Origin: Bythopirellula goksoeyrii | GTDB lineage: Bacteria > Planctomycetota > Planctomycetia > Pirellulales > Lacipirellulaceae | Assembly (NCBI RefSeq): GCF_008065115.1 | Contig: NZ_CP042913.1 | Coordinates: 2,971,827 to 3,035,826 of the forward strand | DNA: 64,000 nt | Direction of reading: 5' to 3' | The notes under the pieces: generated by a model | Seen by the model: only the letters and a program-made list of their open reading frames with translations | The model's database searches: none | Told to the model about the DNA's origin: nothing | Part shown: one piece after another, positions 54,154-63,898 of the stretch | Layout of the letters: each line of letters begins with the position of its first letter | Numbering within the stretch: the stretch's first letter is position 1 | Position numbers and translations under genes: made by a program

Positions 54154-54624
54154 TCACGGTTGAGACCGTCTAGGAGAACCACTTTGAACCCCTTGAGATG
54201 AAGCACGTTCGACACGCAGATTGACCTCATTATTCTCTTCCTCAATTGTCGCAGAGAGAGGAGAAAGTCCGAGTTGCGAAAACCGGATATCGACTACTGA
54301 GGACTCTTCAGTGTGAGAGGATTCATGAGTGTGGTCTCCAGGAGGTACGGCTCCAGAGCTAAAGTGCTGCACGATCACAACTCCATGCCGGCCCGCGACG
54401 GCACCATCGTCGTTGGTGAAAGTGCCCAAGACGAAGCGTCCCTGTTGATCAATTTTTCCACGAGCGGAGGGACCGGACTTCTCGGGAATGAATTCGATGA
54501 CTCCGAAACGTACGGGCGTGCCATCAGCAAATTCAACCGTGCCGACTACAGGAAAGGTTGAGGGACGAGAATCACCACAACCGGAAAGCAATAGCAGTGA
54601 AAGAAAACATGCACAGAATCGCAT
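54154..54624 (-). CDS. Lipoprotein with carboxypeptidase-regulatory-like domain
   Basis: A 156-residue protein from ATG at 54624, with a lipobox (FLSLLLLSGCG) giving lipidation at Cys. The rest resembles the small beta-sandwich found in planctomycete lipoproteins: FPVVGTVEFADGTPVRFGVIEFIP, ARGKIDQQGRFVLGTFTNDDGAVAGRHGVVI. Such genes often accompany DUF1559 genes in this phylum, as here, where the DUF1559 gene lies 44 bases upstream on the same strand. Role unknown; a surface assembly partner is possible. Confidence 0.85.
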   Translation of the reverse strand: MRFCACFLSLLLLSGCGDSRPSTFPVVGTVEFADGTPVRFGVIEFIPEKSGPSARGKIDQQGRFVLGTFTNDDGAVAGRHGVVIVQHFSSGAVPPGDHTHESSHTEESSVVDIRFSQLGLSPLSATIEEENNEVNLRVERASSQGVQSGSPRRSQP

Positions 54625-54668
54625 AATCGAGCTGGGCCTAGATCGTCCGAGTGTTTTTTCGAATGCTA

Positions 54669-55688
54669 TCAGAAAGATTCCCAAGGAGGCTCAGCGTGAT
54701 CATCTCGGCGGCAAAGCTGCTGCAATACATGAGTGTCGATAAAGTTGTCCAAAGATCGGGTCGAGCCATCAGCAAGTACCATCGGGCAAACACCAGGATG
54801 CCAGCTACCGAATCCGATAACTGGAACTGTCTTGTCTTCTGGACCACGTGCTAGGGGTACTTCTGGACCTCCAATGCGAGCAAAAGCTGGAAGGTCTTTG
54901 CCGTTGTACATGGGACCATTTTCCGGAACTTGAGCGAGGCGCCCCGAGGGAATGTGCATCTCTCCAGCCAAAATCGTATTGCTAGCTCCGTCAGTGAGAT
55001 CCTTATGACGAATCTTATGTTTCCAATTGATAGGGTCTGTTCCACTGCAGATCGGATCGCTCGAAATAATTACCCCAGTCCCAACTCCACCTCGCCAGTA
55101 GGCGAACAACCAATCTAGAGATCCTCCAGTATAGTCGCCATGATTCGCGGCATAATCGGTTACTGCACCACCGGTAAGTTCAACAATTTCAGATCCTCCG
55201 CATCCGCAGCCATAGGTGACTTCTTGCTCAACCAAGCCAGAATCAACTACCGCTTCACTAGCGCTGCGACGAGTAGGACAGACAAAGTTCGCAGAAACAT
55301 AGTTTCGTGTGTAAGAATCATGGGACTCGTAGGGGGCATAGAGATTCCAACGGGAATAGTAATTGCCATTCTCGATGTAAGGAAGAATTCTGGCAAACCA
55401 AGAGGGCTGAGTAGTTTCGCAAGCTATGACAGAAGACGACTCACTGGCAAAGTATCCATACTCATCCTGGGTACGCAATCTTGCAGGAGGAAACGTTTGA
55501 GTCGCCTGCTCAAAGTGTATCACTGCCAAACCCAATTGACGAAGATGATTCTTGCATTCAGTGGCTCGTGCAGCCTCTCGAGCCGATTGAACAGCCGGCA
55601 AGAGTAATGATATCATCACCCCCACAATCGCGATTACTACCAGTAGCTCGATCAAAGTAAAGCCGTTGAAGCATTTTTTTCTTTTCAT
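54669..55688 (-). CDS. DUF1559 prepilin-like protein
   Basis: A 339-residue DUF1559 protein. Start at 55688 (12 codons after a longer frame). Prepilin leader [43 protein letters not shown], and near the end the [22 protein letters not shown] motif of the H-X9-DG type. The leader should be processed at the membrane, and the product assembled in a pilus-like surface structure. Followed after 44 bases by the lipoprotein gene, probably one transcript. Confidence 0.95.
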   Translation of the reverse strand: MKRKKCFNGFTLIELLVVIAIVGVMISLLLPAVQSAREAARATECKNHLRQLGLAVIHFEQATQTFPPARLRTQDEYGYFASESSSVIACETTQPSWFARILPYIENGNYYSRWNLYAPYESHDSYTRNYVSANFVCPTRRSASEAVVDSGLVEQEVTYGCGCGGSEIVELTGGAVTDYAANHGDYTGGSLDWLFAYWRGGVGTGVIISSDPICSGTDPINWKHKIRHKDLTDGASNTILAGEMHIPSGRLAQVPENGPMYNGKDLPAFARIGGPEVPLARGPEDKTVPVIGFGSWHPGVCPMVLADGSTRSLDNFIDTHVLQQLCRRDDHAEPPWESF

Positions 55689-55987
55689 GAAATGGCCCCA
55701 GCGTGGCTGAATCGTACAACTCAAATGGTGAATCGGTACCGTTATCTAGTAGCGGGCAGAAAGTAGCTTCGCAGGCATGAATATAGTCTAGTCTAGCAGT
55801 GGGACGCACGCAAGAAAGGCTGCGATCTATAGAGGCCGTTTAGTCTCATATTTCATCTGTCATCTTGTCTTTGATCGTCAGATCAGTCACATTTCCCTAA
55901 TATTCTCGATTTGGAAAGCTACAGTCCAAGCCACATAAAATGGAAACCTTTATTCTCATCGGAATCTTGTATAGGTATTTACTAGAT

Positions 55988-58228
55988 ATGATTCTAAGGT
56001 TCAATCGTCTCTTATTGTTCTTGTGCGCGATTACCGCTTCTTATGGTACTGCATCAGAGTTTCAGCTTGCGAAAGCACCCCTCGTGACACGCTGGGCGAA
56101 AGATGTCTCGCCGGAAAATGCCTGGCAAGAATATCCGCGGCCACAAATGGTGCGTTCTGATTGGACGAATCTCAATGGGCTCTGGGATTATGCGATTCGC
56201 CCTCGGAACGGCGAAAAGCCATCAGAGTGGGATGGGGAGATTCTGGTACCATTTGCCGTTGAATCGGCTTTGAGTGGAGTAGGCAAGACGGTTTCTCCAG
56301 ATGAGAAATTGTGGTATCGCCGGAAGTTTTCCAAACCGTCTGTTCCTGATGGGGATCGCTTGTTGCTCCATTTCGGAGCTGTCGACTGGCGATGCAGCGT
56401 GTGGGTGAACGGCCAGCTGGTTGGCGAGCACGAGGGAGGTTTCGATCCGTTCAGCTTCGACATTACAAATGCATTACGCGACGGCAATAACGAAATTGTT
56501 CTAGCAGTTTGGGACCCGACCGATACAGGCACTCAGCCGCGCGGCAAGCAGGTACTCAAGCCCCATGGCATTTGGTACACGGCTGTGACAGGCATCTGGC
56601 AAACGGTTTGGCTTGAGACAGTGCCGAGTGATCACATCAAGTCCCTCAAGATTGTTCCGGATGTTGATGCGGGTAGCGTTCATGTCACGGTAAACGCTAC
56701 CGGTGGCAAACGTGTGCGAGTGGTGGCAAGCGATAAGGATGGCAGCTCTGAAGCGGAAGGCAAGGTTGGAGATGATACAGTTGTCAAAATCGAAAACCCC
56801 CAATTGTGGACTCCCGATTCGCCCCATCTTTACGACCTCAAAATCGAATTGTTGGACAATGAAAAGGTGGTTGACACAGTCGATAGCTACTGCGGCCTGC
56901 GCAAGATTGAAGTTCGCAAGGATGATATGGGGATCAATCGGCTTTTTTTAAATAACGAGGAGCTCTTTCAATACGGCCCCCTTGATCAAGGTTGGTGGCC
57001 TGATGGACTGTATACCCCTCCCACGGACGAGGCGATCAAATTCGATATAGAAAAGACCAAGCAATTTGGCATGAACATGGCACGCAAGCATACCAAGGTC
57101 GAATCGGCACGGTGGTACTACTGGTGTGACAAACTCGGCTTGCTCGTTTGGCAAGACATGCCATCGGGGGATGCTGACAAGACAGATGAGAGCAAAGCGA
57201 ACTACCGCCGAGAACTGAAGGCGATGATCGACACCTTGCACAATCATCCCTCTATTGTCATGTGGGTCCCATTCAACGAGGGCTGGGGACAACACGATAC
57301 TCAGGAGGTGGTGGCTTGGTTGGAGGCGTACGATCCTAGCAGACCTATCAATGAAGCGAGCGGCTGGCATGACCGTGGCAGCGGCCTCATTTCTGACACA
57401 CATAGCTATCCCGGCCCAGCCATGCGACCGATGGAAGAAGATCGTGTTATTGTGCTCGGCGAATTTGGCGGGTTAGGAATGCCAGTTCCAGGACACACAT
57501 GGCAAGATCAGGCCAACTGGGGCTATGTTTCCTATCAGACTAAAGAAGAACTGACCGATGCCTACGTGGCTTTGCTCGATGCGATGCGATTTCTGATCGG
57601 ACAAGGTTTGTCCGCCGCCGTGTATACGCAAACTTCGGACGTGGAAATCGAAGTGAACGGATTACTCACCTATGATCGAGAACTGGAAAAAATGGACTCT
57701 GCGAAAATCACCGCGGCTGCCAAGCGACTCTTTGAGCCTCCACCAACGCTGACAGAAATCGTCCCGACGAGCGAAAAAAGTCCGCAAACATGGCAATACA
57801 CCACGATTGAGCCAGCATCAGACTGGATGAATTCCGGCTTCGACGATTCAAACTGGCAAGCGGGTCAGGGAGGTTTCGGCACCGAGGGAACGCCAGGGGC
57901 TGTCATCGGGACAATCTGGAACACAAGCGACATTTGGTTGCGGAGAAGTTTTCAAATTGACTCCGAACCGGAAGCAGACGATGTGTATCTGCGGGTTCAT
58001 CACGATGAAGATGCCGAGGTTTACCTCAATGGGAAGAGAATTGCAAGCCTTTCCAAGTACACCACCGACTACAAATACATCCCGCTCAAAGCGCCCGCAG
58101 AATTGCTTTTCGGTGAAAATAGCCTTGCTGTCCATTGTCACCAAACCGGTGGCGGTCAATTCATTGATGTTGGTCTGGTTCTGGCAACTGAACAAGAATT
58201 ACCAGAGGATCCCGACGCAATCGATTAG
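55988..58228 (+). CDS. Exported glycoside hydrolase family 2
   Basis: A 746-residue GH2-type enzyme with a signal peptide (FNRLLLFLCAITASYGTAS). Domain order: sugar-binding jelly roll (about 35-185), immunoglobulin-like domain (to about 290), TIM barrel with HNHPSIVMWVPFNEGWG (acid/base Glu431) and IVLGEFGGLGMP (nucleophile Glu492), and a C-terminal extra beta domain (about 595-735) with DDSNWQAGQGGFG. It should cleave beta-linked galactosides, glucuronides or mannosides outside the cytoplasm. Substrate not readable. Start at 55988 rather than 16 codons upstream because the signal peptide begins there. Confidence 0.92.
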   Translation: MILRFNRLLLFLCAITASYGTASEFQLAKAPLVTRWAKDVSPENAWQEYPRPQMVRSDWTNLNGLWDYAIRPRNGEKPSEWDGEILVPFAVESALSGVGKTVSPDEKLWYRRKFSKPSVPDGDRLLLHFGAVDWRCSVWVNGQLVGEHEGGFDPFSFDITNALRDGNNEIVLAVWDPTDTGTQPRGKQVLKPHGIWYTAVTGIWQTVWLETVPSDHIKSLKIVPDVDAGSVHVTVNATGGKRVRVVASDKDGSSEAEGKVGDDTVVKIENPQLWTPDSPHLYDLKIELLDNEKVVDTVDSYCGLRKIEVRKDDMGINRLFLNNEELFQYGPLDQGWWPDGLYTPPTDEAIKFDIEKTKQFGMNMARKHTKVESARWYYWCDKLGLLVWQDMPSGDADKTDESKANYRRELKAMIDTLHNHPSIVMWVPFNEGWGQHDTQEVVAWLEAYDPSRPINEASGWHDRGSGLISDTHSYPGPAMRPMEEDRVIVLGEFGGLGMPVPGHTWQDQANWGYVSYQTKEELTDAYVALLDAMRFLIGQGLSAAVYTQTSDVEIEVNGLLTYDRELEKMDSAKITAAAKRLFEPPPTLTEIVPTSEKSPQTWQYTTIEPASDWMNSGFDDSNWQAGQGGFGTEGTPGAVIGTIWNTSDIWLRRSFQIDSEPEADDVYLRVHHDEDAEVYLNGKRIASLSKYTTDYKYIPLKAPAELLFGENSLAVHCHQTGGGQFIDVGLVLATEQELPEDPDAID

Positions 58229-58269
58229 TCACGTGTGAATCTGCCTACTGTCGCTTCAGCCAAGACTGG

Positions 58270-59127
58270 TTGTGTGGAAAATTGTCCAATCCCAACAACA
58301 ACTCGAAATCGGTTTCATGGCGTGACCAGTGGTACGAGGTCATCTTCGAGGCCGATACGCCTGCCGGACGAGCCTTCGATATTGCATTGCTCGTGGCAAT
58401 TCTGGTAAGTGTTATCGCGGTGATGCTCGATAGTGTAGATCACATACGCGCTGAACACCGTAAGTTGCTCCAGGGAATAGAGTGGGTCATCACTATTCTG
58501 TTCACGCTGGAGTACATTGCACGGATTGCATGCTCGCGTCGGCCAATGGGATATGTGCTGAGTTTCTATGGCATCATCGACCTGCTGGCTATTCTCCCGA
58601 CTTATTTGATGGTTTTACAGCCTGTGTTGTTTCATGGTACGCATCAATTTGCAATTGTGCGTTCGCTGAGGTTGTTGCGAGCTTTCCGCATTTTCAAGCT
58701 CGGTCACATGCTTTCCGAGGCAAAGGTCCTTCGGCAGGCTGTCTGGCAGAGTCGGGCTAAGATTGCCGTGTTTCTTTCAGTCGTGATCATTGCAGTGGTG
58801 ATCGTCGGCTCGATGATGCATGTGATCGAAGGGCCGGAAAATGGGTTTACGTCAATCCCGCAGAGTATGTACTGGGCGGTCGTGACGATGACGACAGTAG
58901 GCTATGGCGATATTGCGCCCCAGACGGTACTTGGAAAGACGGTCGCTGGTGCAATGATGATCTTGGGCTATAGCTTGATCATCATTCCCACCGGGATCGT
59001 ATCGGCTGAACTCGCCAATGCGGCAAACAAACCAGCGACGACCCGCCTCTGCCCCGAGTGCTTCAGTGAGGGGCATGACTCTGACGCCGTGTTTTGCAAA
59101 TACTGCGGCAGTCGATTGGTGAGCTGA
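58270..59127 (+). CDS. Voltage-gated ion channel with C-terminal zinc ribbon
   Basis: A 285-residue six-helix channel. S1 to S4 occupy residues about 30-150 with the S4-like FAIVRSLRLLRAFRIFKLG (positively spaced Arg). The pore has TMTTVGYGDIAP, the potassium selectivity signature, between the last two helices. After residue 250 is a C-terminal zinc ribbon with CPECFSEG and FCKYCGSRLV. It likely conducts potassium. The start TTG is poorly supported; it follows the GH2 gene by 41 bases. Confidence 0.92.
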   Translation: MCGKLSNPNNNSKSVSWRDQWYEVIFEADTPAGRAFDIALLVAILVSVIAVMLDSVDHIRAEHRKLLQGIEWVITILFTLEYIARIACSRRPMGYVLSFYGIIDLLAILPTYLMVLQPVLFHGTHQFAIVRSLRLLRAFRIFKLGHMLSEAKVLRQAVWQSRAKIAVFLSVVIIAVVIVGSMMHVIEGPENGFTSIPQSMYWAVVTMTTVGYGDIAPQTVLGKTVAGAMMILGYSLIIIPTGIVSAELANAANKPATTRLCPECFSEGHDSDAVFCKYCGSRLVS

Positions 59128-59194
59128 GCAGGGGAGTTGGCCGATAGCGTGCCTTCATGGTCCTGCTCGTGCGCCTATTTTGGAATGTCTGCCC

Positions 59195-59554
59195 TTATTC
59201 TTCGTCAAGCCACTTCCAAGCGTCATCAATCTGGTGGACGTCAAAATACTTAACTTTCGCCATAGTGAAAGGTTTGCAGACCTTAGCCATCCACTCTTCC
59301 CATTTTTTATCACCCACCAGAGCGATGCGTTTGAATTTAGTGCAATGGGTAGTATCGAATTTGATATCGTCCCACAGAGCATGCGCATCCCAGCCCTGGA
59401 AGTCTTCGAACTGGGCAAGCAAGTTGACCTTGCCTTCTTCAGCAATTGCGGCATCCACGAGGGGAACAAACGTCTTGTAATCTTCGTCATGAAGTTTTCC
59501 TGAAAGTTTGAAGCCAAGAACTTTCTTTGAGTCATGGTTGAGTGGTTCGATCAT
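59195..59554 (-). CDS. SpoIIAA-like (STAS) protein
   Basis: A 119-residue protein of the SpoIIAA-like family: KVLGFKLSGKLHDEDYKTFVPLVDAAIAEEG, LLAQFEDFQGWDAHALWDDIKF and KRIALVGDKKWEEWMAKVCKPFT match the family's pattern. These small proteins bind lipids or membranes in relatives; a function is not established. AGGAGAATC precedes the start. It stands alone between the channel and the Bat operon. Confidence 0.9.
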   Translation of the reverse strand: MIEPLNHDSKKVLGFKLSGKLHDEDYKTFVPLVDAAIAEEGKVNLLAQFEDFQGWDAHALWDDIKFDTTHCTKFKRIALVGDKKWEEWMAKVCKPFTMAKVKYFDVHQIDDAWKWLDEE

Positions 59555-59691
59555 GTGTGATTCTCCTTTTCGAGGAAAGAATAGTCAGTTGACGACAAAC
59601 CGTAGCATACGAGAATTGCAATCGGTTGTCACGCTCTTTCGATTTACAATCTGACACGCGTAATGGCTGCGAAATGTTGCATTGTCGCATT

Positions 59692-60894
59692 CTAAGGATT
59701 CAGTGGCGGCAAATGGGGATGTGCCTGATATCGAGAAGAGGTTTCTCGCTTCGAACCTAGAAATGCGTTCGCCAGTTTCCGGCCGTCCCACGGATGGTTG
59801 GTTCGTCCAGAATAGAGAATACTTGCCAATTCTTGAATCGCATCATTCAGCTCGCCAGAGGTTCCAGCTCTCGGCACGGTGAGCCATGCTTCGTAAGCCT
59901 CTTTCGCATTATTATGATGACATGCCTTGAGTAATCGGCGCGTAGCAACTCGCTCAGGGGCATTGTAAAACTTGAAGATCCAGTTGACTCCTGCTCGGAT
60001 CGCCAGAATTACAGCACAGACCGTGATGAGGACAAGAACCCAAGCCCATGGATTATGTTTTTCGCTTGCTGTTGTTTTGGAACTCTGCGGTGAGGCGGCG
60101 ACTTCAAACGTCACTGCTGGGAGTTCTTTCGATTCAAGCTGCTCAGACTTGGGATTCCACCAGACAAACTTGATGGCGGGCATTTTGTAGGTTCCTGCTT
60201 TTTCCATCAAATAGGTGAGTGTCTCGGTGCGAGACCCCTCGAATGCCCCCCGCTCGGTGTTGTCCTTCACCACGGGATTACTGGGATAGACATGGATACC
60301 CTCTGTTGTGGTGTTGGGAACTGGCGGCAGCGCCATGCCAAGCACTTGATCTGCGTGTTGGCTGATAGTGCGTTTGAATACGGAGCCTACCTTCGCTGCT
60401 CCAGGCTTTGGATCCCACGTTTCCGAGACATCCAGGGATTCGGTGGTAATGAGAAATCCGATGCTGTTGCTGCCGGGAGGACGCTCAATCTCGACCGACA
60501 AACTAGGAACCTTGCCCTCCACCTCAGTAGCGGGACCACTGAATCCTTTCCTTTTACCGTAGCGTAGGGGAAAATCAGGGATCACTACCTTGCCCGATGT
60601 TTGCGAGAACAGACTAAACTCGTGCGTTTGTACGAACCATTGCTTGTCTTCGATTTCCTTGGAAGAGACACTCGCGTTGCCAACACTTAGGATGATCGTG
60701 CCAGGCACATTCGGTAGCGAAAATGTGGTCGCGCCTCCAAATGAACCTAAGACGCGGATGTCGACGAAAAAGGAAACTCGTTCACCCGTCCATGCCTTTG
60801 GTTCAGGCACGCGGATCACCACCGGATCGACGGCAGCAAAACAGGTGGCGGCGGTTTCGCAGAAAGCCAGGAGAGCAAGAGTCGTCAATCTCAC
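59692..60894 (-). CDS. BatD-like protein
   Basis: A 400-residue protein with a signal peptide (LTTLALLAFCETAATCFA) and tandem beta-sandwich stretches (VVIRVPEPKAWTGERVSFFVDIRV, EGKVPSLSVEIERPP), as in BatD. One membrane helix (WVLVLITVCAVILAIRAGVNW) near residue 290 precedes a cytoplasmic helical tail. It is the last gene of a Bat operon and overlaps the TPR gene by four bases. Bat proteins are linked to aerotolerance and to surface or envelope stress in Bacteroidota and others; the mechanism is not known. Confidence 0.87.
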   Translation of the reverse strand: MRLTTLALLAFCETAATCFAAVDPVVIRVPEPKAWTGERVSFFVDIRVLGSFGGATTFSLPNVPGTIILSVGNASVSSKEIEDKQWFVQTHEFSLFSQTSGKVVIPDFPLRYGKRKGFSGPATEVEGKVPSLSVEIERPPGSNSIGFLITTESLDVSETWDPKPGAAKVGSVFKRTISQHADQVLGMALPPVPNTTTEGIHVYPSNPVVKDNTERGAFEGSRTETLTYLMEKAGTYKMPAIKFVWWNPKSEQLESKELPAVTFEVAASPQSSKTTASEKHNPWAWVLVLITVCAVILAIRAGVNWIFKFYNAPERVATRRLLKACHHNNAKEAYEAWLTVPRAGTSGELNDAIQELASILYSGRTNHPWDGRKLANAFLGSKRETSSRYQAHPHLPPLNP

Positions 60895-61475
60895 GGTGTG
60901 TCTCCTTCCTTGCGTTGCGCATCCTGGTAGGCAAACTTCGAGCGCAGGAAGTCGGCCGGACGGGTTTGCACCTTGCGGAGCCAGAGAGCCTGCATGCCGG
61001 CATCGGAGAGTTTGTCTCCCCCCGCGACCTCGGTAAACTGGTCGTCAGGTTGCTTATTCCTGTCGAAGACAAATTCGTCAGCCCCCATCTCACCGTCAGT
61101 CATATCTCCTCCTTTTTTCTCCAGCATCTTGGCGCGCGCCTGGGCGAGCTTGCGATTCTCCTGCGCCTCTTTCCAGTCGGGACGTTTTTCGAGCGCTTTG
61201 TCGTAGCTCGCTACGGCGTCTTCGTACTTGCCGAGCATTACCCAGGAATTACCTTGGTTGTAGTGTCCATCGGCCGTGTTGACTCGAGAAAAAGTTTGCG
61301 CGGCTTGTTTGAAATCGCCAGCGCGGAATTCTGCGACCCCCTTCCAAAGCGGATCGCGAAAGGCATCTGCCGCCGTGTCAAACTCGCCGCAATTGAAATA
61401 GTGCTGGCCCAGTTGATCGGGAGTGTACCAGAGGCCCATCCAGGAGAAGGCGATTAAGAGGGGTAGTTGTTTCAT
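60891..61475 (-). CDS. TPR protein of the Bat operon (BatC/BatE-like)
   Basis: A 194-residue protein with an N-terminal hydrophobic stretch and tetratricopeptide-like repeats (QHYFNCGEFDTAADAF, VAEFRAGDFKQAAQTFSRV, HYNQGNSWVMLGKYEDAVASYDKAL). The C-terminus has ALWLRKVQTRPADFLRSKFAYQ, the conserved end of TPR proteins of this operon. It probably scaffolds the VWA proteins. It overlaps both neighbours by four bases. Confidence 0.9.
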   Translation of the reverse strand: MKQLPLLIAFSWMGLWYTPDQLGQHYFNCGEFDTAADAFRDPLWKGVAEFRAGDFKQAAQTFSRVNTADGHYNQGNSWVMLGKYEDAVASYDKALEKRPDWKEAQENRKLAQARAKMLEKKGGDMTDGEMGADEFVFDRNKQPDDQFTEVAGGDKLSDAGMQALWLRKVQTRPADFLRSKFAYQDAQRKEGDTP

Positions 61476-62401
61476 GCCACTCCCCTTGCTGCAGTTTCCT
61501 GGCGGAAGACAAATAGGAACAACAGTGCGACAACTGGTACGAGGTAGTAACCCATTTCCATCCAGTGGTCCGATTCGTCGCCTGCTACCATCAGCGGGGC
61601 GCGGGCGGCAGTTTGCACGATCTTTTTTATATCGGAATCGTCAGGGGTAAATTTCTGTACCGAGGCACCGATGCGTTTGGCGGCTGTGAGTATCGAGGTT
61701 TGCTCTGGAGAGTCTGGTGAATCGATGGCGAGAATCTGAATCGGCAGGGCAACTGCTTTGGCCGCTTCTGACAGGGCGGGCAGATCGGTAGCAATCGAGT
61801 CGGCGATCACAAGTATGCTCCCACTCGTTTCGCTCTCCGCCAGAATTCGTTGAGCCTCGAGCAATGCCAGGTCGAGTCGATCCCCCGGCTCGGGCATGAT
61901 CTCTGGCGAAATCTCGTTGGCCATCTGCCGAACGACATCCGTGTCTCGTGTCGGCGGCAGCACCAAGTGGGCACTTCCGGCGTAGGCGATCAGCCCGAGT
62001 GGTTGGCCCTTTCGCTCGGCAGTGAGATCGGCGAGTTTTAGTTTGGCTCGCTCGAGTCGCGATGGCTCAGGATCGGCAACGTTCATACTCGCTTCCGCTT
62101 TGAGCAGGACTACCAGTGGCGTGGCATCGTCGGCAAAGGGGTTAGGCGCCAGCCGCCAGGTCGGACCCGCGATTGCTACAACCGTCAACAGCCAAGCAGC
62201 CAACAATTGAGCTTTGGTTGCCCGCAAGTTGGCTTCCTTTCCTACTACGAGTGCAGAAAGTAGCTCTGGATCGATTTGTTGACGCCAACCTTGCAACGGA
62301 TCGGTCTTTCGCTGCCAGAGCCACCACAGGCCGATTGCCAATAGCGCCAGCAGCAGCCAGGCGGGGCGGAGGAAATGGAAATTTGTGAGTAGCCCACTCA
62401 T
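61472..62401 (-). CDS. VWA-domain protein BatB-like, MIDAS degenerate
   Basis: A 309-residue protein with two N-terminal membrane helices, a von Willebrand A domain (about residues 85-265) and a C-terminal helix. LIAYAGSAHLVLPPTRDTDVV and EPGDRLDLALLEAQRIL are typical of BatB. The metal-binding DxSxS motif is not intact: the strand that should carry it reads LLKAEASM, so Asp and the first Ser are missing. It may not bind metal. Overlaps the genes on both sides by four bases. Confidence 0.9.
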   Translation of the reverse strand: MSGLLTNFHFLRPAWLLLALLAIGLWWLWQRKTDPLQGWRQQIDPELLSALVVGKEANLRATKAQLLAAWLLTVVAIAGPTWRLAPNPFADDATPLVVLLKAEASMNVADPEPSRLERAKLKLADLTAERKGQPLGLIAYAGSAHLVLPPTRDTDVVRQMANEISPEIMPEPGDRLDLALLEAQRILAESETSGSILVIADSIATDLPALSEAAKAVALPIQILAIDSPDSPEQTSILTAAKRIGASVQKFTPDDSDIKKIVQTAARAPLMVAGDESDHWMEMGYYLVPVVALLFLFVFRQETAARGVA

Positions 62402-63435
62402 GTGACCACCTCCAGTTTGCCCGAGAGTGGGTCAACACGAACGAGTTTGTTCTTAGCTATCGGTGCGGCTAGTTTCGCTCTGTTGATTAGTTGAAGTCCT
62501 TTGGCTACGAGCGAGAACAGCAGTGCGGCAAGCAGGGGCCAATAGTAGAGATCCCGCCGCGGACGATGACTCACTTCGCTGATTTTCCGGGTTTCGATTT
62601 TATCGAGTTCGTCGTAAATGTGGCTTAGTGCCTCACGGTCGGCTGCGAAGAAATACTTGCCACCGGCAGTGGTTGCAACATCGCGGAGAGTTTGTTCATC
62701 GAGTTTCTCTTCGCCGACAGTTTGTGGATCACCGATCGCGACGGTGTGGATACGGATGTCGCGCTCCTTGGCCACCCTGGCGGCTTCCACAGGGGGCACT
62801 TGGCTGGCCGTGTCATTCCCATCCGTGAGCGCGATGATCGTTTCGACTGGGGCGTCACTGTTCTCGAACAGATTGATTCCAAGCCCGATTGCATCTCCCA
62901 GGGCAGTGCGAGGTCCCGCCATCCCAACCGAGGTTTCATCGAGCAAGCTCCTCACGAGTTTCAGATCCGTGGAAAAGGGCGCTTGCAGAAACGGCGCACT
63001 CCCGAATACGACCAACCCAACGCGATCCCCCTGGCGGTGGATCAAAAAGTCACCCACTACCTGTTTTACTGCCGTCAGGCGGTCGGTTTTCATTCCTTCC
63101 TTGTCGACGAAATCCTCGTGGTCCATCGACCCCGAGAGATCGACCAGCAGCAATAGATCGCGCGTCGGCACGGTCTTCTCGATCGGTGGCTCAAGCCATT
63201 GGGGCTTAGCCAGGGCGGTCACGATCAGCAACCAGACTAAGCCGGTTGCAATGAGTTTTCCCCATCTGCGAGTAATCTGTTCGACTCCGCCGCCACCAGA
63301 ACTTGCCGACTTGATGCGCTTCCCGAAGGGAACCCTGACCGCCAAGCTCGGGACCGGTGGTTGAGGTACCAATTTCACCAGAATCCAAGGCAACGGTACC
63401 AGCAAGAACATCCAGGGATGAGAAAGGATTAACAT
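62398..63435 (-). CDS. VWA-domain protein BatA-like
   Basis: A 345-residue membrane protein. It begins with a hydrophobic segment (MLILSHPWMFLLVPLPWI), has a second helix near residue 65, a von Willebrand A domain with an intact MIDAS (LLLVDLSGSM) and LTDGNDTASQ, and a last helix (YYWPLLAALLFSLVAKGLQL). Start at 63435, one base after the DUF4381 stop, is preferred to one 13 codons upstream. With BatB, TPR and BatD it forms a Bat complex in the membrane. Confidence 0.93.
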   Translation of the reverse strand: MLILSHPWMFLLVPLPWILVKLVPQPPVPSLAVRVPFGKRIKSASSGGGGVEQITRRWGKLIATGLVWLLIVTALAKPQWLEPPIEKTVPTRDLLLLVDLSGSMDHEDFVDKEGMKTDRLTAVKQVVGDFLIHRQGDRVGLVVFGSAPFLQAPFSTDLKLVRSLLDETSVGMAGPRTALGDAIGLGINLFENSDAPVETIIALTDGNDTASQVPPVEAARVAKERDIRIHTVAIGDPQTVGEEKLDEQTLRDVATTAGGKYFFAADREALSHIYDELDKIETRKISEVSHRPRRDLYYWPLLAALLFSLVAKGLQLINRAKLAAPIAKNKLVRVDPLSGKLEVVT

Positions 63436-63436
63436 G

Positions 63437-63898
63437 TCAGCTAGAATTACTATCGCAAATTTGGTGGTGTTCAATCCAATGCGCAGTGTAGTCGCGAAGC
63501 ATCTCCTCCGATCCAGTCGGAGGCTGAGCGATATAGGGTCCAGAAACTAACAGACGACGGATATCGGAAGGGGTCTCTTCAGGAGATCTTTCGTAGAGCC
63601 AGTTTACCCAGTTGTCGCCCGTCATTGCTGCGATGGTATTTCTCGGTGTAAATGCCAGCGCACAACGCCTGAGGATTTCACAGATCGCGGCGACGTCTTC
63701 CGCGGATTCAAGATCACGTAGGGCTTCGCGGCGGTACGCATTGGCCTGCCAACGTTTCCATAGCGTGTAGCCAATGTAGCTTGCCAGCGCCAGTATCGCC
63801 ACGATCAGAACCCACCAGCCTAATGCCAGCGGCCAGGCAGCCACCTCGGGTGGCAACTCGATGTCGTGCAAGCGATCTAGGTTGGTGTCGTCGTCCAT
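63437..63898 (-). CDS. DUF4381-family membrane protein of the Bat operon
   Basis: A 153-residue protein with one membrane helix (LALGWWVLIVAILALASYIGYTLW) and a cytoplasmic helical part (EALRDLESAEDVAAICEILRR, TGDNWVNWLYER) typical of DUF4381. Such proteins sit between DUF58 and BatA in MoxR-type operons. It overlaps the DUF58 gene by one base and is one base from BatA. Confidence 0.9.
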   Translation of the reverse strand: MDDDTNLDRLHDIELPPEVAAWPLALGWWVLIVAILALASYIGYTLWKRWQANAYRREALRDLESAEDVAAICEILRRCALAFTPRNTIAAMTGDNWVNWLYERSPEETPSDIRRLLVSGPYIAQPPTGSEEMLRDYTAHWIEHHQICDSNSS

